Shown here one piece after another: positions 8,061 to 17,133 of a stretch of DNA of 64,000 bases. Both the position numbers and the translations under genes were made by a program. The notes under the pieces were generated by a model, which saw only the letters and a list, made by a program, of their open reading frames with translations, was not told the origin of the DNA and made no database searches. The DNA is from Sinanaerobacter sp. ZZT-01 (GTDB taxonomy: Bacteria > Bacillota > Clostridia > Peptostreptococcales > Anaerovoracaceae). The DNA lies in assembly GCF_035621135.1 (NCBI RefSeq), contig NZ_CP141728.1:2356001-2420000 (forward strand). Reading direction: 5' to 3'. Position 1 is the stretch's first letter. Every line of letters begins with the position of its first letter.

Positions 8061-9113
8061 ATGTGTAATGTGCTTATTGTAGACAATGATAAAATTGAAA
8101 GATATGTCACCAAAGATATTTTGAAACATCATTTTAATAATGTAAAAGATGTCTTTGAAGCAGAAAACAATGAAGAGGCTTATAAATTATTAGATGCGAG
8201 CGTCATTGATCTGCTGATTTCTAATTTTTCAAATACAGGTTTAAACCTAATGAGTCTTGTCAAATTTACAAAAATAAAAAATCCGGATGTATCTGTTATT
8301 TTGACGACAACAAGGAGTGAGAAGGAAGTAGCTCACGCTGCGATGAAATTAAAAGCCAATAGTTATTTGTTAAAACCGTTTAGTCCGGATTTATTATTAT
8401 CTACTGCAAAGCCCTATATTGAAAAAGAAAAAATAGTAGATAGGGACGTTCCGTTTACTAAGATTGAAGAGGCTTTAAAACAATTAAGAGCGGGCATCAG
8501 AGAGCATCTTTATAAAAAGTGCATCGTTTATGCAAAATCGTATTTGAATGACATATATAATGAAGAGATGGATACGAATCAAAGATGTGATATGGTCGTA
8601 GGATACCTGCAGGGCATTACAAAAATCGCGGAAGAATACAGCTTAGATAATATCGATATTTTTAAAACGGTAACAAAAGAAGTCAAACTTAGATTCGATA
8701 AATATGGCATGAGGTATCATTCTTATTTATTAGTTACAGATATGCTTACACAAATGTTTGATGAATTAGATAAAGATTATCATTATTCCGATGAAATTAC
8801 TAAAGTCTTAAATTACATTGACAAAAATATTAAATTTGGGATTACATTAGAAGAAGCTGCGAATTATATAAATATGAGCGCTTGCTATTTTAGTAAACGA
8901 TTTAAAAAAGTGACGAAGAATAACTTTATTACATATATTACAAACAGTAAAATCGAGCTGGCAAAAGAGATGCTGCGTTATACAGAAATGCCGATTCTTA
9001 ATATCGCGTATGAACTATCCTATAACGAAACCAATTATTTTAGCAAGGCCTTTAAAAAGAATGTGGGTATAACCCCTTCGGAGTATAGGGATAAATGTTT
9101 AAAAGCAAATTAA
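8061..9113 (+). CDS. Response regulator, REC domain plus AraC-type DNA-binding domain, atypical receiver
   Basis: The first 115 residues form a receiver domain (LIVDND at 5-10, TTT at 82-84, LLKPF at 104-107), but the phosphorylated Asp is replaced by Asn55 (DLLISNF where DLxLLDI is expected). A helical middle region follows. The last 100 residues are an AraC-type double helix-turn-helix ending NYFSKAFKKNVGITPSEYRD. Start at 8061 with GGAGGGAGCAG upstream. Co-transcription with the preceding PocR sensor is likely. The context suggests it activates the pdu operon that starts 470 bp downstream. Regulation without phosphoryl transfer is my inference from the paired loss of key residues. Confidence 0.85.
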   Translation: MCNVLIVDNDKIERYVTKDILKHHFNNVKDVFEAENNEEAYKLLDASVIDLLISNFSNTGLNLMSLVKFTKIKNPDVSVILTTTRSEKEVAHAAMKLKANSYLLKPFSPDLLLSTAKPYIEKEKIVDRDVPFTKIEEALKQLRAGIREHLYKKCIVYAKSYLNDIYNEEMDTNQRCDMVVGYLQGITKIAEEYSLDNIDIFKTVTKEVKLRFDKYGMRYHSYLLVTDMLTQMFDELDKDYHYSDEITKVLNYIDKNIKFGITLEEAANYINMSACYFSKRFKKVTKNNFITYITNSKIELAKEMLRYTEMPILNIAYELSYNETNYFSKAFKKNVGITPSEYRDKCLKAN

Positions 9114-9129
9114 AAATGAAAGATATAAA

Positions 9130-9176
9130 ACTCTGCTTGAAGTGAAAAAAATTACACTTTAAGCAGAGTTTTTATT
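9130..9176 (+). terminator. Terminator after the regulator gene
   Basis: The inverted repeat CTCTGCTTgAAGTG / ACTTtAAGCAGAG is followed by TTTTTATTTTT. It separates the regulatory pair from the pdu operon. Confidence 0.8.
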
Positions 9177-9583
9177 TTTAGGATTTTATAGGATAAGTAA
9201 TTATTTGGCTTTTAAAAGAGCTCCATTTATAGGAGATGGATCGTTCAAATAAATTTATTCCATTTTTTTAGTTTCTATTTTTGTCTTCTTCCTATAAAAA
9301 ATTGATTTGAAATCCTTTTAATGAAACTTTCATACATTAAAAAGCAAAAATTCACATTACAAATCATTGCATGACAAAAAAATTCCTTATTAAAATGAAG
9401 ATTTTTTAGGCAATTTAATGCATGATATCACCAAGAAAATTCATCGTGATCTTTATTTCGCTTCTATATAATACCCTACATAAAACGATTTAGCAAAAAT
9501 TCAGAAAAAGGAGGTTCCATTACCAGAAAACTTAAACGGTATTCAATGAGTCAAATAAAGAATCGAGTATGGAGGTATTTTAG
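9177..9583 (+). promoter_or_regulatory. Leader and control region of the pdu operon
   Basis: No gene is seen in this 407-bp stretch. The best sigma-A promoter is TTGCAT at 9367-9372 and TAAAAT at 9391-9396 (18-bp spacing). Two direct copies of TTTATAGGA (9185-9193 and 9226-9234), 41 bp or about four helical turns apart, lie upstream and are possible AraC-type binding sites. A strong ribosome-binding-like AAAGGAGG near 9508 has no good start codon after it. No B12-box-like sequence was seen. Confidence 0.4.
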
Positions 9584-10387
9584 ATGAAAGATGAATTGAT
9601 GAGCAAAATTGTAGAAGAAGTGATGAAGAAGGTTGACCGCAATGAGCAAGTAAAAGAACAGCCTGCATCACAAGCTTGTGCGGTTGGCTGTTGCGGATTA
9701 ACTGAATTTGTCGGGACTGCTGTTGGAAATACGATTGGGTTAGTCATTGCAAATGTAGACCACCAAATCCATGAAAAGATGGGCATTGACAAAAAATATC
9801 GGTCAATCGGTATTATAGGCGGAAGAACAGGGGCGGGGCCTCAGATTTTTGCGGCAGATGAGGCGGTAAAAGCTACGAATAGCGATATTTTATCCATTGA
9901 ACTGCCAAGAGATACGGAAGGTGGAGCAGGACATGGTTCCTTGATTATCTTCGGTGCAGAGGATGTATCCGATGTACGAAGAGCCGTTGAAGTGTGCTTG
10001 AAAGATTTGGACAGAACTTTCGGGGATGTATACGGGACTTCGGCAGGGCACCTTGAATTTCAATATACAGCAAGAGCAAGCTTTGCCTTGAATAAAGCAT
10101 TTGGTGCACCAATCGGAAAGTCATTTGGTATCACAGTAGGCGCACCGGCAGCAATCGGGGTTGTACTTGCAGATACAGCAGTGAAAGCTGCGACTGTAGA
10201 TGTGCTTGCGTATTCCAGCCCGGCAAATGGCGGAACGAGTTATTCAAACGAAGTTATTTTAGCATTCTCCGGTGATTCCGGAGCCGTTAAACAAGCGATT
10301 GTAGCAGCGAGAGATGTTGGTAAGCAGTTACTTGGCGCATTAGGCGGTGGTCCGCTTGAATCAACAACTACGCCTTATATACTATAG
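9584..10387 (+). CDS. pduB: Microcompartment shell protein PduB (tandem BMC-T)
   Basis: PduB is a trimeric shell protein with two fused BMC domains, which paves the facets of the propanediol-utilisation microcompartment and helps link the shell to its cargo. The 267 residues begin with an amphipathic helix (LMSKIVEEVMKKV) of the type that contacts cargo, followed by a Cys-containing linker and the two BMC domains (about 45-150 and 155-260, the second around SFGITVGAPAAIG). Length matches PduB (about 270). It is the first gene of the operon. In Salmonella pduA precedes it, whereas here the pduA/J-like genes come later. Start follows TATGGAGG. Confidence 0.93.
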   Translation: MKDELMSKIVEEVMKKVDRNEQVKEQPASQACAVGCCGLTEFVGTAVGNTIGLVIANVDHQIHEKMGIDKKYRSIGIIGGRTGAGPQIFAADEAVKATNSDILSIELPRDTEGGAGHGSLIIFGAEDVSDVRRAVEVCLKDLDRTFGDVYGTSAGHLEFQYTARASFALNKAFGAPIGKSFGITVGAPAAIGVVLADTAVKAATVDVLAYSSPANGGTSYSNEVILAFSGDSGAVKQAIVAARDVGKQLLGALGGGPLESTTTPYIL

Positions 10388-10407
10388 ATTTTGAAAGGAG
10401 CAAGAGG

Positions 10408-12075
10408 ATGAAAAGATCAAAACGTTTTGAAGTATTAGCAAACAGACCAGTAAATCAAGATGGCTTTGTAACGGAATGGCCGGAGGTAGGTTTGATTGCA
10501 ATGAATAGTCCCTTCGATCCGAAACCAAGCATTAAACTAAAAGATGGAAAAATTATAGAATTAGATGGCAAAGCAAGAGATGAGTTCGACATGTTGGATA
10601 CCTACATTGCAGATTATGCAATCAGGCTTGATAATGCTGAAAAAGTGATGGCAATGGATTCGCTGGAAATCGCACACAAAATGTGTGATATCAATGTTCC
10701 GAGAAAAGAGATTTTAGACTTAACTTTATCCATGACTCCTGCAAAGATTGCTGAAGTTGTCGGTAAGATGAATGTTTTGGAAATGATGATGGCTGTGACA
10801 AAAATGAGAGCCAGACTGATTCCAAGCAACCAGTGCCATGTAACAAATGTAAAAGACTCTTTTGTTCAAATTGCCGCTGATGCGGCGGAGGCTGCTCTAA
10901 GAGGATTTGATGAACAGGAAACGACCGTTGGAGTAGCAAGACTTGCTCCATTTAATGCAATGGGGATATTCATCGGGGCGCAAGTCGGAAGACCGGGAAT
11001 TCTTACCCAATGTGCGGTTGAAGAAGCAACTGAATTAATTATGGGTATGAGAGGATTTACCACTTATGCAGAAACGGTGTCTGTTTATGGAACAGAATCC
11101 GTGTTTATGGACGGAGACGATACACCGTATTCTAAGACATTTTTAGCTTCCTGTTATGCTTCAAGAGGGCTGAAAATGCGTTTCACTTCAGGTACCGGTT
11201 CCGAAGTGCAGATGGGATATGCAGAAGGAAAATCAATGCTGTATTTGGAAGCGCGCTGTTTATATGTGACAAAAGGGGCAGGCGTACAAGGGATACAGAA
11301 TGGTTCTGTAAGCTGTGTTGGAGTACCTGGTGGAGTTCCCGGAGGCATACGTGCAATATTGGCAGAAAATTTAATTGCTATGGCGCTGGATTTGGAATGC
11401 GCTTCATCCAACGACCAAACTTTTACACATTCTGATTTACGAAGATGTGCACGTTCGCTAATGCAGATGGTTCCCGGTACTGATTTTATTTGTTCTGGCT
11501 ATAGCTCTACGCCAAACTACGATAATATGTTTGCCGGATCCAATTGGGATGCTGAGGACTATGATGATTGGAATATCATTCAAAGGGATTTAAAAATTGA
11601 TGGCGGATTGCAGCCGGTTGATGAAGAAGCTGTAATTTCAGCAAGAAATAAGGCAGCGAGAGTGATGCAGGGTCTGTTTAAGGAGCTGGGGCTGCCTGAA
11701 GTCACGGATGAAGAAGTGGAATGCGCTACTTATGCTCATGGAAGCAAGGATATGCCAGATAGAGATCAAGCGGCAGATATCAAAGCAATTGAAGAAATGA
11801 TGGCAAAGAAAATAACCGGCGTGGATTTTGTTAAAGCGTTGAACAGTGCAGGATTCCCGGATGTTGCCGACAGCATCTTTAAAATGCTTAAACAAAGAAT
11901 TGCCGGAGATTATTTACATACTTCTGCAATTCTTGATGAGAATTTCCATGTAATTAGTGCTGTGAACTATCCTAATAATTATCACGGTCCACAAACCGGA
12001 TATCAAATGAGTGAAGATAGATGGGAACAGATTAAAAACATACGTAATGCTGTTAGCCCGGAAGATGTGAAATAG
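10408..12075 (+). CDS. pduC: B12-dependent diol/glycerol dehydratase, large subunit
   Basis: This is the catalytic alpha subunit that dehydrates 1,2-propanediol to propionaldehyde, or glycerol to 3-hydroxypropionaldehyde, using adenosylcobalamin. The 555-residue length is exactly that of the family. The opening ([20 protein letters not shown]) and the blocks [40 protein letters not shown] and [17 protein letters not shown] are highly characteristic. It lies between pduB and pduD with a good ribosome binding site. The sequence alone does not tell diol from glycerol preference; the microcompartment context and PduP/PduL favour propanediol, with glycerol possible. Confidence 0.96.
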   Translation: MKRSKRFEVLANRPVNQDGFVTEWPEVGLIAMNSPFDPKPSIKLKDGKIIELDGKARDEFDMLDTYIADYAIRLDNAEKVMAMDSLEIAHKMCDINVPRKEILDLTLSMTPAKIAEVVGKMNVLEMMMAVTKMRARLIPSNQCHVTNVKDSFVQIAADAAEAALRGFDEQETTVGVARLAPFNAMGIFIGAQVGRPGILTQCAVEEATELIMGMRGFTTYAETVSVYGTESVFMDGDDTPYSKTFLASCYASRGLKMRFTSGTGSEVQMGYAEGKSMLYLEARCLYVTKGAGVQGIQNGSVSCVGVPGGVPGGIRAILAENLIAMALDLECASSNDQTFTHSDLRRCARSLMQMVPGTDFICSGYSSTPNYDNMFAGSNWDAEDYDDWNIIQRDLKIDGGLQPVDEEAVISARNKAARVMQGLFKELGLPEVTDEEVECATYAHGSKDMPDRDQAADIKAIEEMMAKKITGVDFVKALNSAGFPDVADSIFKMLKQRIAGDYLHTSAILDENFHVISAVNYPNNYHGPQTGYQMSEDRWEQIKNIRNAVSPEDVK

Positions 12076-12086
12076 GAGGTGGAATT

Positions 12087-12755
12087 ATGGCACTTGATGA
12101 AAAAATTTTAAAAGATATCATCGAAGATGTCTTAAAAGAAATGAATTTAGACTCAATGTCACCGCAGGAAGACAAACCAGTGGTGTCAGAGGCTGTAAAT
12201 CCTGACAGTAAACTGGTTATTACTGAAGTGGGAGATGCTGAAAAAGGAAGTGTTCCAAATGAAGTCGTAATTGGTGTTGCAGCAGCTTTTGGAAAACACC
12301 AGACGAAAACAATTATAGGCATTCCACACGATAAAGTGCTGAAAGAAGTCATTGCAGGTATTGAAGAGGAAGGCGTAAAGTATCGAGTTGTAAAAGTATA
12401 TCGGACGTCTGATGTGTCGTTCGTAGCTCATGACTCTGCAAAAATCAGCGGCTCCGGAATCGGTATTGGCATTCAGTCGAAGGGTACAACGGTGATTCAT
12501 CAAAAATATTTATTCCCGCTTGCCAATCTTGAGCTCTTTTCTCAGGCGCCGCTGATCGATCTTGATACCTATAGAAAAATAGGAAAAAATGCAGCTAAAT
12601 ATGCAAAAGGAGAGTCACCTGCGCCAGTTCCTGTTAGAAATGACCAAATGGCAAGACCGAAATATCAAGCAATTGCTGCACTGCTTCATATTAAAGAAAC
12701 AGAGTATGTTGACATGAATAAAAAGCCGCAGCTGCTAAAAGTAGACTTCAAATAG
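12087..12755 (+). CDS. pduD: Diol dehydratase medium subunit
   Basis: This is the beta subunit of the (alpha-beta-gamma)2 dehydratase, which helps bind cobalamin. The first 20 residues ([19 protein letters not shown]) form an amphipathic helix of the kind that targets PduD to the compartment lumen. The rest shows the dehydratase fold with [20 protein letters not shown] and [18 protein letters not shown]. Length (222) matches. It lies 11 bp after pduC with an AGGAGGTGG ribosome binding site. Confidence 0.95.
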   Translation: MALDEKILKDIIEDVLKEMNLDSMSPQEDKPVVSEAVNPDSKLVITEVGDAEKGSVPNEVVIGVAAAFGKHQTKTIIGIPHDKVLKEVIAGIEEEGVKYRVVKVYRTSDVSFVAHDSAKISGSGIGIGIQSKGTTVIHQKYLFPLANLELFSQAPLIDLDTYRKIGKNAAKYAKGESPAPVPVRNDQMARPKYQAIAALLHIKETEYVDMNKKPQLLKVDFK

Positions 12756-12766
12756 GAGGGTGAACG

Positions 12767-13276
12767 ATGAATCAGGAACTATTGATGAAACAAATAGTAG
12801 AGGAAGTTATGAAAGCGATGTCAGGCAATGCAGCAGCCGTGAAAGGGGATGACTGCGTATCAGAAAAGATTACTGCTGATCATTACCCGCTCGGCGATAA
12901 AATGTCAGATAAAATTTTTTCACCGACGGGGAAAAAGCTTTCAGATATGACGATTGAGCAAGTACTAAATGGCAAATTAACCTCAGAAGATATGAGAATT
13001 GCGCCTGAAACATTAGAGCTGCAGGCGCAGGTTGCAGAATCTGTGGGCAGGGACGCATTTGCTGCGAATCTCAGAAGAGCGTCGGAATTGATTACGGTAC
13101 CGGATGATAGACTCCTTGAAATTTACAATGCACTTAGACCGTATCGTTCGACGAAAGAAGAGCTTTACGAGATTGCAGAGGAATTAGAAAAAACGTATGG
13201 CTGCTTCATTAATGCGACATTAGTAAAGGAAGCAGCAGAAGTATACAGCAAACGAGGAAGATTAAGAAGAGATTAA
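12767..13276 (+). CDS. pduE: Diol dehydratase small subunit
   Basis: This is the gamma subunit of the B12-dependent diol dehydratase. The 169 residues begin with a targeting-type helix (QELLMKQIVEEVMKAM), then a linker, then the conserved core DMTIEQVLNGKLTSEDMRIA, RRASELITVPDDRLLEIYNA and LRPYRSTKEELYEIAEELE. Size and order (C-D-E) are standard. Spacing to pduD is 11 bp. Confidence 0.95.
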   Translation: MNQELLMKQIVEEVMKAMSGNAAAVKGDDCVSEKITADHYPLGDKMSDKIFSPTGKKLSDMTIEQVLNGKLTSEDMRIAPETLELQAQVAESVGRDAFAANLRRASELITVPDDRLLEIYNALRPYRSTKEELYEIAEELEKTYGCFINATLVKEAAEVYSKRGRLRRD

Positions 13277-13299
13277 GTAGTCGATGGATGGAGGACCTT

Positions 13300-15117
13300 A
13301 TGAAATTTATTGCGGGCATAGATATCGGTAATGCTACTACAGAAACAGCAATCGGAAAAATCACAGAGAATAAAGTTGAATTTCTTGGCAGTAGTATTGT
13401 TTCTACAACCGGAATAAAAGGAACCTCAGCTAATATTGGTGGATTGTTTAAATCACTTACAAATGCTTTGGAGCAATCAGGGCTGCGTTTGGATGATCTG
13501 GATGAAATAAGAGTGAATGAAGCAGCTCCGGTCATCGGAGATGTCGCAATGGAAACCATTACGGAAACGATCATTACAGAATCGACTATGATTGGTCACA
13601 ATCCTAAAACACCGGGAGGCATTGGCATAGGAGTTGGCGAGACGATATTGCTGACCGATTTAAACAATGAAAAAGAAGAGAAAAACTATATAGTTGTGAT
13701 TCCGACTTCTGTAGATTTTGAGATTGCGGCGGAAACAATAAACAAATTGTCCGAAAAGAAAAATATTACAGCGGCGATTGTTAAAAAAGACGACGGAGTT
13801 TTAATTAACAATCGATTAAAGAAAAAAATACCGATTGTCGATGAGGTCGAACTCATTGATAAAGTTCCACTTGAAATGCTATGTGCAGTTGAAGTCGCCA
13901 GCGTAGGCGGCGTTGTGGAAGTTCTGTCAAACCCATATGGAATAGCAACGATGTTTGGCTTAAGCTCTGAGGAAACAAAACAAGTCGTACCGATTGCAAG
14001 AGCATTGATTGGAAATCGATCTGCTGTAGTGATTAAGACACCCGAAGGAGACATAAAGGAAAAGAAAATCCCGGCAGGCGCGATAGAGATCATGAGCGCT
14101 TCCAAATCATTTAAAGTAAATGTAGATGAAGGTTCTGAGAGAATTATGGAGATGGTAAATGCAGCACTGGATATTGAGGATGTGAAAGGCGAGGCTGGTA
14201 CAAATGCAGGCGGGATGCTTGAAAGAGTTCGTCAGGTCATGTCTAAATTAACCGGACAGCATCCAAAAGAAATAAAGATTCGTGATTTGCTTGCTGTTGA
14301 TACGTATATACCTCAAAAAGTGCAGGGCGGCTTAGCAAATGAATTTTCTCAGGAAAGTGCGGTAGGGATTGCAGCAATGGTAAAAGCCAACAAATTACAG
14401 ATGGAGCTCATAGCAGCTGAATTGACAGAAAAGATTGATGTACCTGTAATCGTAGGCGGTGTTGAGGCGGATATGGCAATTTTGGGTGCGCTTACAACTC
14501 CAGGTACCAATAAGCCACTTGCGATACTAGATATGGGAGCCGGTTCAACCGATGCTTCTATTATCACCTCAAGCGGTGTAATAAAATCCATTCATTTAGC
14601 GGGAGCCGGAAATATGGTAACCATGTTAATTCAGTCTGAGCTAGGACTAAAGGATTTTAATTTAGCTGAGGACATCAAAAAATACCCTCTTGCAAAAGTT
14701 GAGAGTCTATTTCATATCAGACATGAAAATGGAACCGTGGAATTTTTTGAAAAGCCTTTGGATGCAAGTGCATTTGCAAAGGTGGTTATTTTAAAAGAAG
14801 GTGAAATGATACCGCTTGAAGGAGATTACTCCATTGAGAAAATTAAACGAATAAGAAAAACTGCAAAAGAAAAGGTTTTTGTAACAAATGCAATCAGAGC
14901 ACTCAGAAAAGTCAGTCCTACAAGTAATGTAAGAGATATACAATTTGTAGTTCTTGTTGGAGGTTCTGCTTTGGATTTTGAAATACCTCAGCTTGTAACC
15001 AATGCGCTTGCACAGTATAGGGTTGTTTCAGGACGTGCAAATATCAGAGGTGTTGAGGGACCAAGAAATGCAGTTGCTACAGGCTTGGTTTTGTCTGCAG
15101 CAGAGAAAGATGGTTAA
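13300..15117 (+). CDS. pduG: Diol dehydratase reactivase, large subunit
   Basis: This is an actin/Hsp70-like ATPase that exchanges damaged cobalamin from inactivated dehydratase. The N-terminus (MKFIAGIDIGNATTETAIG) and LAILDMGAGSTDASII are nucleotide-binding phosphate loops of this fold. Length is 605 residues (family about 610). I chose ATG at 13300 over ATG at 13288 because GGAGG at 13290-13294 sits 5 bases before it and would be inside the gene otherwise. pduH starts 2 bp after the stop. Confidence 0.95.
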   Translation: MKFIAGIDIGNATTETAIGKITENKVEFLGSSIVSTTGIKGTSANIGGLFKSLTNALEQSGLRLDDLDEIRVNEAAPVIGDVAMETITETIITESTMIGHNPKTPGGIGIGVGETILLTDLNNEKEEKNYIVVIPTSVDFEIAAETINKLSEKKNITAAIVKKDDGVLINNRLKKKIPIVDEVELIDKVPLEMLCAVEVASVGGVVEVLSNPYGIATMFGLSSEETKQVVPIARALIGNRSAVVIKTPEGDIKEKKIPAGAIEIMSASKSFKVNVDEGSERIMEMVNAALDIEDVKGEAGTNAGGMLERVRQVMSKLTGQHPKEIKIRDLLAVDTYIPQKVQGGLANEFSQESAVGIAAMVKANKLQMELIAAELTEKIDVPVIVGGVEADMAILGALTTPGTNKPLAILDMGAGSTDASIITSSGVIKSIHLAGAGNMVTMLIQSELGLKDFNLAEDIKKYPLAKVESLFHIRHENGTVEFFEKPLDASAFAKVVILKEGEMIPLEGDYSIEKIKRIRKTAKEKVFVTNAIRALRKVSPTSNVRDIQFVVLVGGSALDFEIPQLVTNALAQYRVVSGRANIRGVEGPRNAVATGLVLSAAEKDG

Positions 15118-15119
15118 TT

Positions 15120-15482
15120 ATGTTGTTAAATGAAGAGTCAAGACCGACAATCATTATTCATGCAAATAAGGCTTTAAGCGGTAAGAACATTCTGAATCAA
15201 ATATGCTATGGCATTGAAGAGGAAGGAATCCCTTATGAAGTAATATTAGTGGAAAAATGCAGCGATTATATTCAGATGGCATACGACGCCTGTCAGCAAT
15301 CAAGGCTTGGAGTTGGGATCGGCGTATCGGATGGATCTGTGGCTTTGCATTATGAAAAATTAAGAAAGGATTCACCACTATTTAATATTTCAGTAAATGA
15401 TGGGATGGAAAAAGTCAGAGCGATTGGACAAAACAGTGCCCGCCTGGTAAAAAGAATGCCATTTAATACATTCCGTGAATAA
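15120..15482 (+). CDS. pduH: Diol dehydratase reactivase, small subunit
   Basis: PduH (120 residues) pairs with PduG and resembles the dehydratase medium subunit, which it displaces during reactivation. The segments RPTIIIHANKALSG, ICYGIEEEGIPYEVI and GVGIGVSDGSVALHYEKL match this family. It starts 2 bp after pduG, which implies translational coupling. Confidence 0.92.
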   Translation: MLLNEESRPTIIIHANKALSGKNILNQICYGIEEEGIPYEVILVEKCSDYIQMAYDACQQSRLGVGIGVSDGSVALHYEKLRKDSPLFNISVNDGMEKVRAIGQNSARLVKRMPFNTFRE

Positions 15483-15518
15483 GTAAGCGACAGGTTTGCA
15501 TGAGGAGGTGAGTTTGTA

Positions 15519-16133
15519 ATGCTGAAAAGCCTTGGTCTAATTGAAACGATTGGTTTAGCAGCAGCGATTACAGCAGCTGATGCAGCAGTAAAATCTGCCA
15601 ACGTTACATTGGTAGGATATGAGTTGGTAAAAGGCTCTGGAAGAACTGTAATTAAGGTAGAAGGCGATGTCGGTGCTGTAAAAGCAGCTATAGAAGCTGC
15701 CAGTGCAGCTGCGTTAAAGGTAGGAAGAGTAGCGGGGACGAAAGTGATCGCCAGACCGTCTGATGATCTTGAGTCTATGATAAGAAATTACCAGACAGTT
15801 GGCTGCCCGATCTCTGAAGTTTCTCTAGACGAACAGATTGTCTTAAATGATACGCTCAAAAACGAAGAGCAGATGGAAGCAGAGATGCAGCCGGATATGA
15901 AATCAGATTTGAAAGCGGATTTCATAGAAGAATCTGATCCGCTCAGTAAAGATTCAGAGGAAAGAAAAAGATTGGATTCTGATGCACATTTAAGAGAAAA
16001 TCAAGAGATAAGGGACGAAGAAAAAAAATCAAAAAAAAATGTTTCTGAAATAAAAAAAGAAAAATCAGAAGTAAAACCAAAAAATTCACAAAGAAAGTCC
16101 GCTAAAAAAAGTGGAGAAAAAACGAAAAAATAA
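15519..16133 (+). CDS. BMC-H shell protein with long charged C-terminal tail (PduK-like)
   Basis: Residues 1-90 are a hexameric BMC domain ([33 protein letters not shown], ending VIARPSDDLESMI). After it comes a tail of about 110 residues, first acidic and Met/Asp-rich, then very Lys/Ser-rich (KKSKKNVSEIKKEKSEVK, ending KKSGEKTKK). PduK of enteric bacteria also has a C-terminal extension, but with a metal-binding Cys motif that is missing here. The tail is probably disordered and could face the cytoplasm or bind nucleic acid or acidic partners; that is inference. Start at 15519 follows GAGGAGGTGAG. Confidence 0.85.
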   Translation: MLKSLGLIETIGLAAAITAADAAVKSANVTLVGYELVKGSGRTVIKVEGDVGAVKAAIEAASAAALKVGRVAGTKVIARPSDDLESMIRNYQTVGCPISEVSLDEQIVLNDTLKNEEQMEAEMQPDMKSDLKADFIEESDPLSKDSEERKRLDSDAHLRENQEIRDEEKKSKKNVSEIKKEKSEVKPKNSQRKSAKKSGEKTKK

Positions 16134-16182
16134 ATTAAAAACGAACACTTGTATTAAAAATGATTAATAGGAGGACATTATC

Positions 16183-16458
16183 ATGAACGAAGCATTAGGA
16201 ATGATTGAAACAAAAGGATTGGTTGGTGCAATTGAAGCAGCAGATGCTATGACAAAGTCTGCTAACGTTAAATTGATCGGATATGAAAAGATTGGATCCG
16301 GATTGGTTACTGTCATGGTTCGAGGCGATGTAGGTGCTGTAAAGGCTGCGGTTGATGCAGGCGCATGTGCTGCGGATAAAGTTGGAGAGATCGTATCTCA
16401 GCACGTTATTCCAAGACCTCATACAGATGTTGAAAACCTTCTTCCTAAGGCACTTTAA
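16183..16458 (+). CDS. pduJ: Major BMC-H shell protein PduA/PduJ
   Basis: This is a 91-residue canonical hexameric BMC shell protein, the main facet tile with the central pore that admits the substrate. The sequence [20 protein letters not shown], the [19 protein letters not shown] pore-flanking region and the ending [18 protein letters not shown] are characteristic. PduA and PduJ cannot be separated by sequence alone; the position before pduL suggests pduJ, and no other canonical pduA is in the window, so it may do both jobs. Confidence 0.93.
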   Translation: MNEALGMIETKGLVGAIEAADAMTKSANVKLIGYEKIGSGLVTVMVRGDVGAVKAAVDAGACAADKVGEIVSQHVIPRPHTDVENLLPKAL

Positions 16459-16474
16459 GTAATTGGAGTTCGTT

Positions 16475-17125
16475 ATGAGTACCTTGAATATAACCAATGA
16501 AGAAGAATTAATAAAAATCATTACAAAATTGGTCATTGAGGCACTCTCTAACAAGAATCTGGTCATACCAATAGGAGTATCCAATCGGCATGTACATCTT
16601 TGCAGAAGTGATATGGATCTTTTATTTGGAACCGATTCACAGCTTACTAAAATGAAAGCTTTGAAGCAGCCTGGCCAGTTTGCAGCTGAAGAGGTAGTCA
16701 CCTTAATGGGTCCGAAAGGTCAAATTGAAAAAGTTAGAGTTTTAGGACCTTTAAGAGAACAAACGCAGATAGAAATATCATTAAGTGATACCTATGTTCT
16801 TGGTGTGAAGGCACCAATCAGAGAATCTGGGAAGTTAGAGGGTACGCCTGGCATTGAGATGATTGGCCCGAAAGGCGGAATCATTAAATCTCAAGGGACA
16901 ATTGTAGCATCAAGACATATTCATATGCCTCCCAATATAGCATTGAAGCTTGGATTAAAGGATGGAGAGCTGGTCGATGTTGAGCTGGGAAAGGAAAGGG
17001 GAGCTGTTTTGAAAAATGTTCTCCTTAGAATTTCTGATAAAGATGCCTTAGAGATGCATATTGATATGGACGAGGCCAATGCTGTCAATGTAAAAAATAA
17101 TGAAAGCGTCAGGATTATAAAATAG
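16475..17125 (+). CDS. pduL: Phosphate propanoyltransferase PduL
   Basis: PduL converts propionyl-CoA plus phosphate into propionyl-phosphate and recycles CoA inside the compartment. It has the two metal-binding blocks PIGVSNRHVHLC and IVASRHIHMPP, whose His residues bind zinc, and the PGQFAAEEVVTL region. The N-terminal helix (NEEELIKIITKLVIEALSNK) is a likely encapsulation peptide. I place the start at ATG 16475, preceded by TTGGAG; the TTG at 16463 overlaps that ribosome binding site. Length 216 fits. Confidence 0.94.
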   Translation: MSTLNITNEEELIKIITKLVIEALSNKNLVIPIGVSNRHVHLCRSDMDLLFGTDSQLTKMKALKQPGQFAAEEVVTLMGPKGQIEKVRVLGPLREQTQIEISLSDTYVLGVKAPIRESGKLEGTPGIEMIGPKGGIIKSQGTIVASRHIHMPPNIALKLGLKDGELVDVELGKERGAVLKNVLLRISDKDALEMHIDMDEANAVNVKNNESVRIIK

Positions 17126-17133
17126 GTGATACT

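Noticed and set aside
9114-9583. Cobalamin riboswitch before the B12-dependent pdu operon
   Set aside because: No B12-box-like sequence or matching helices could be seen in the leader.
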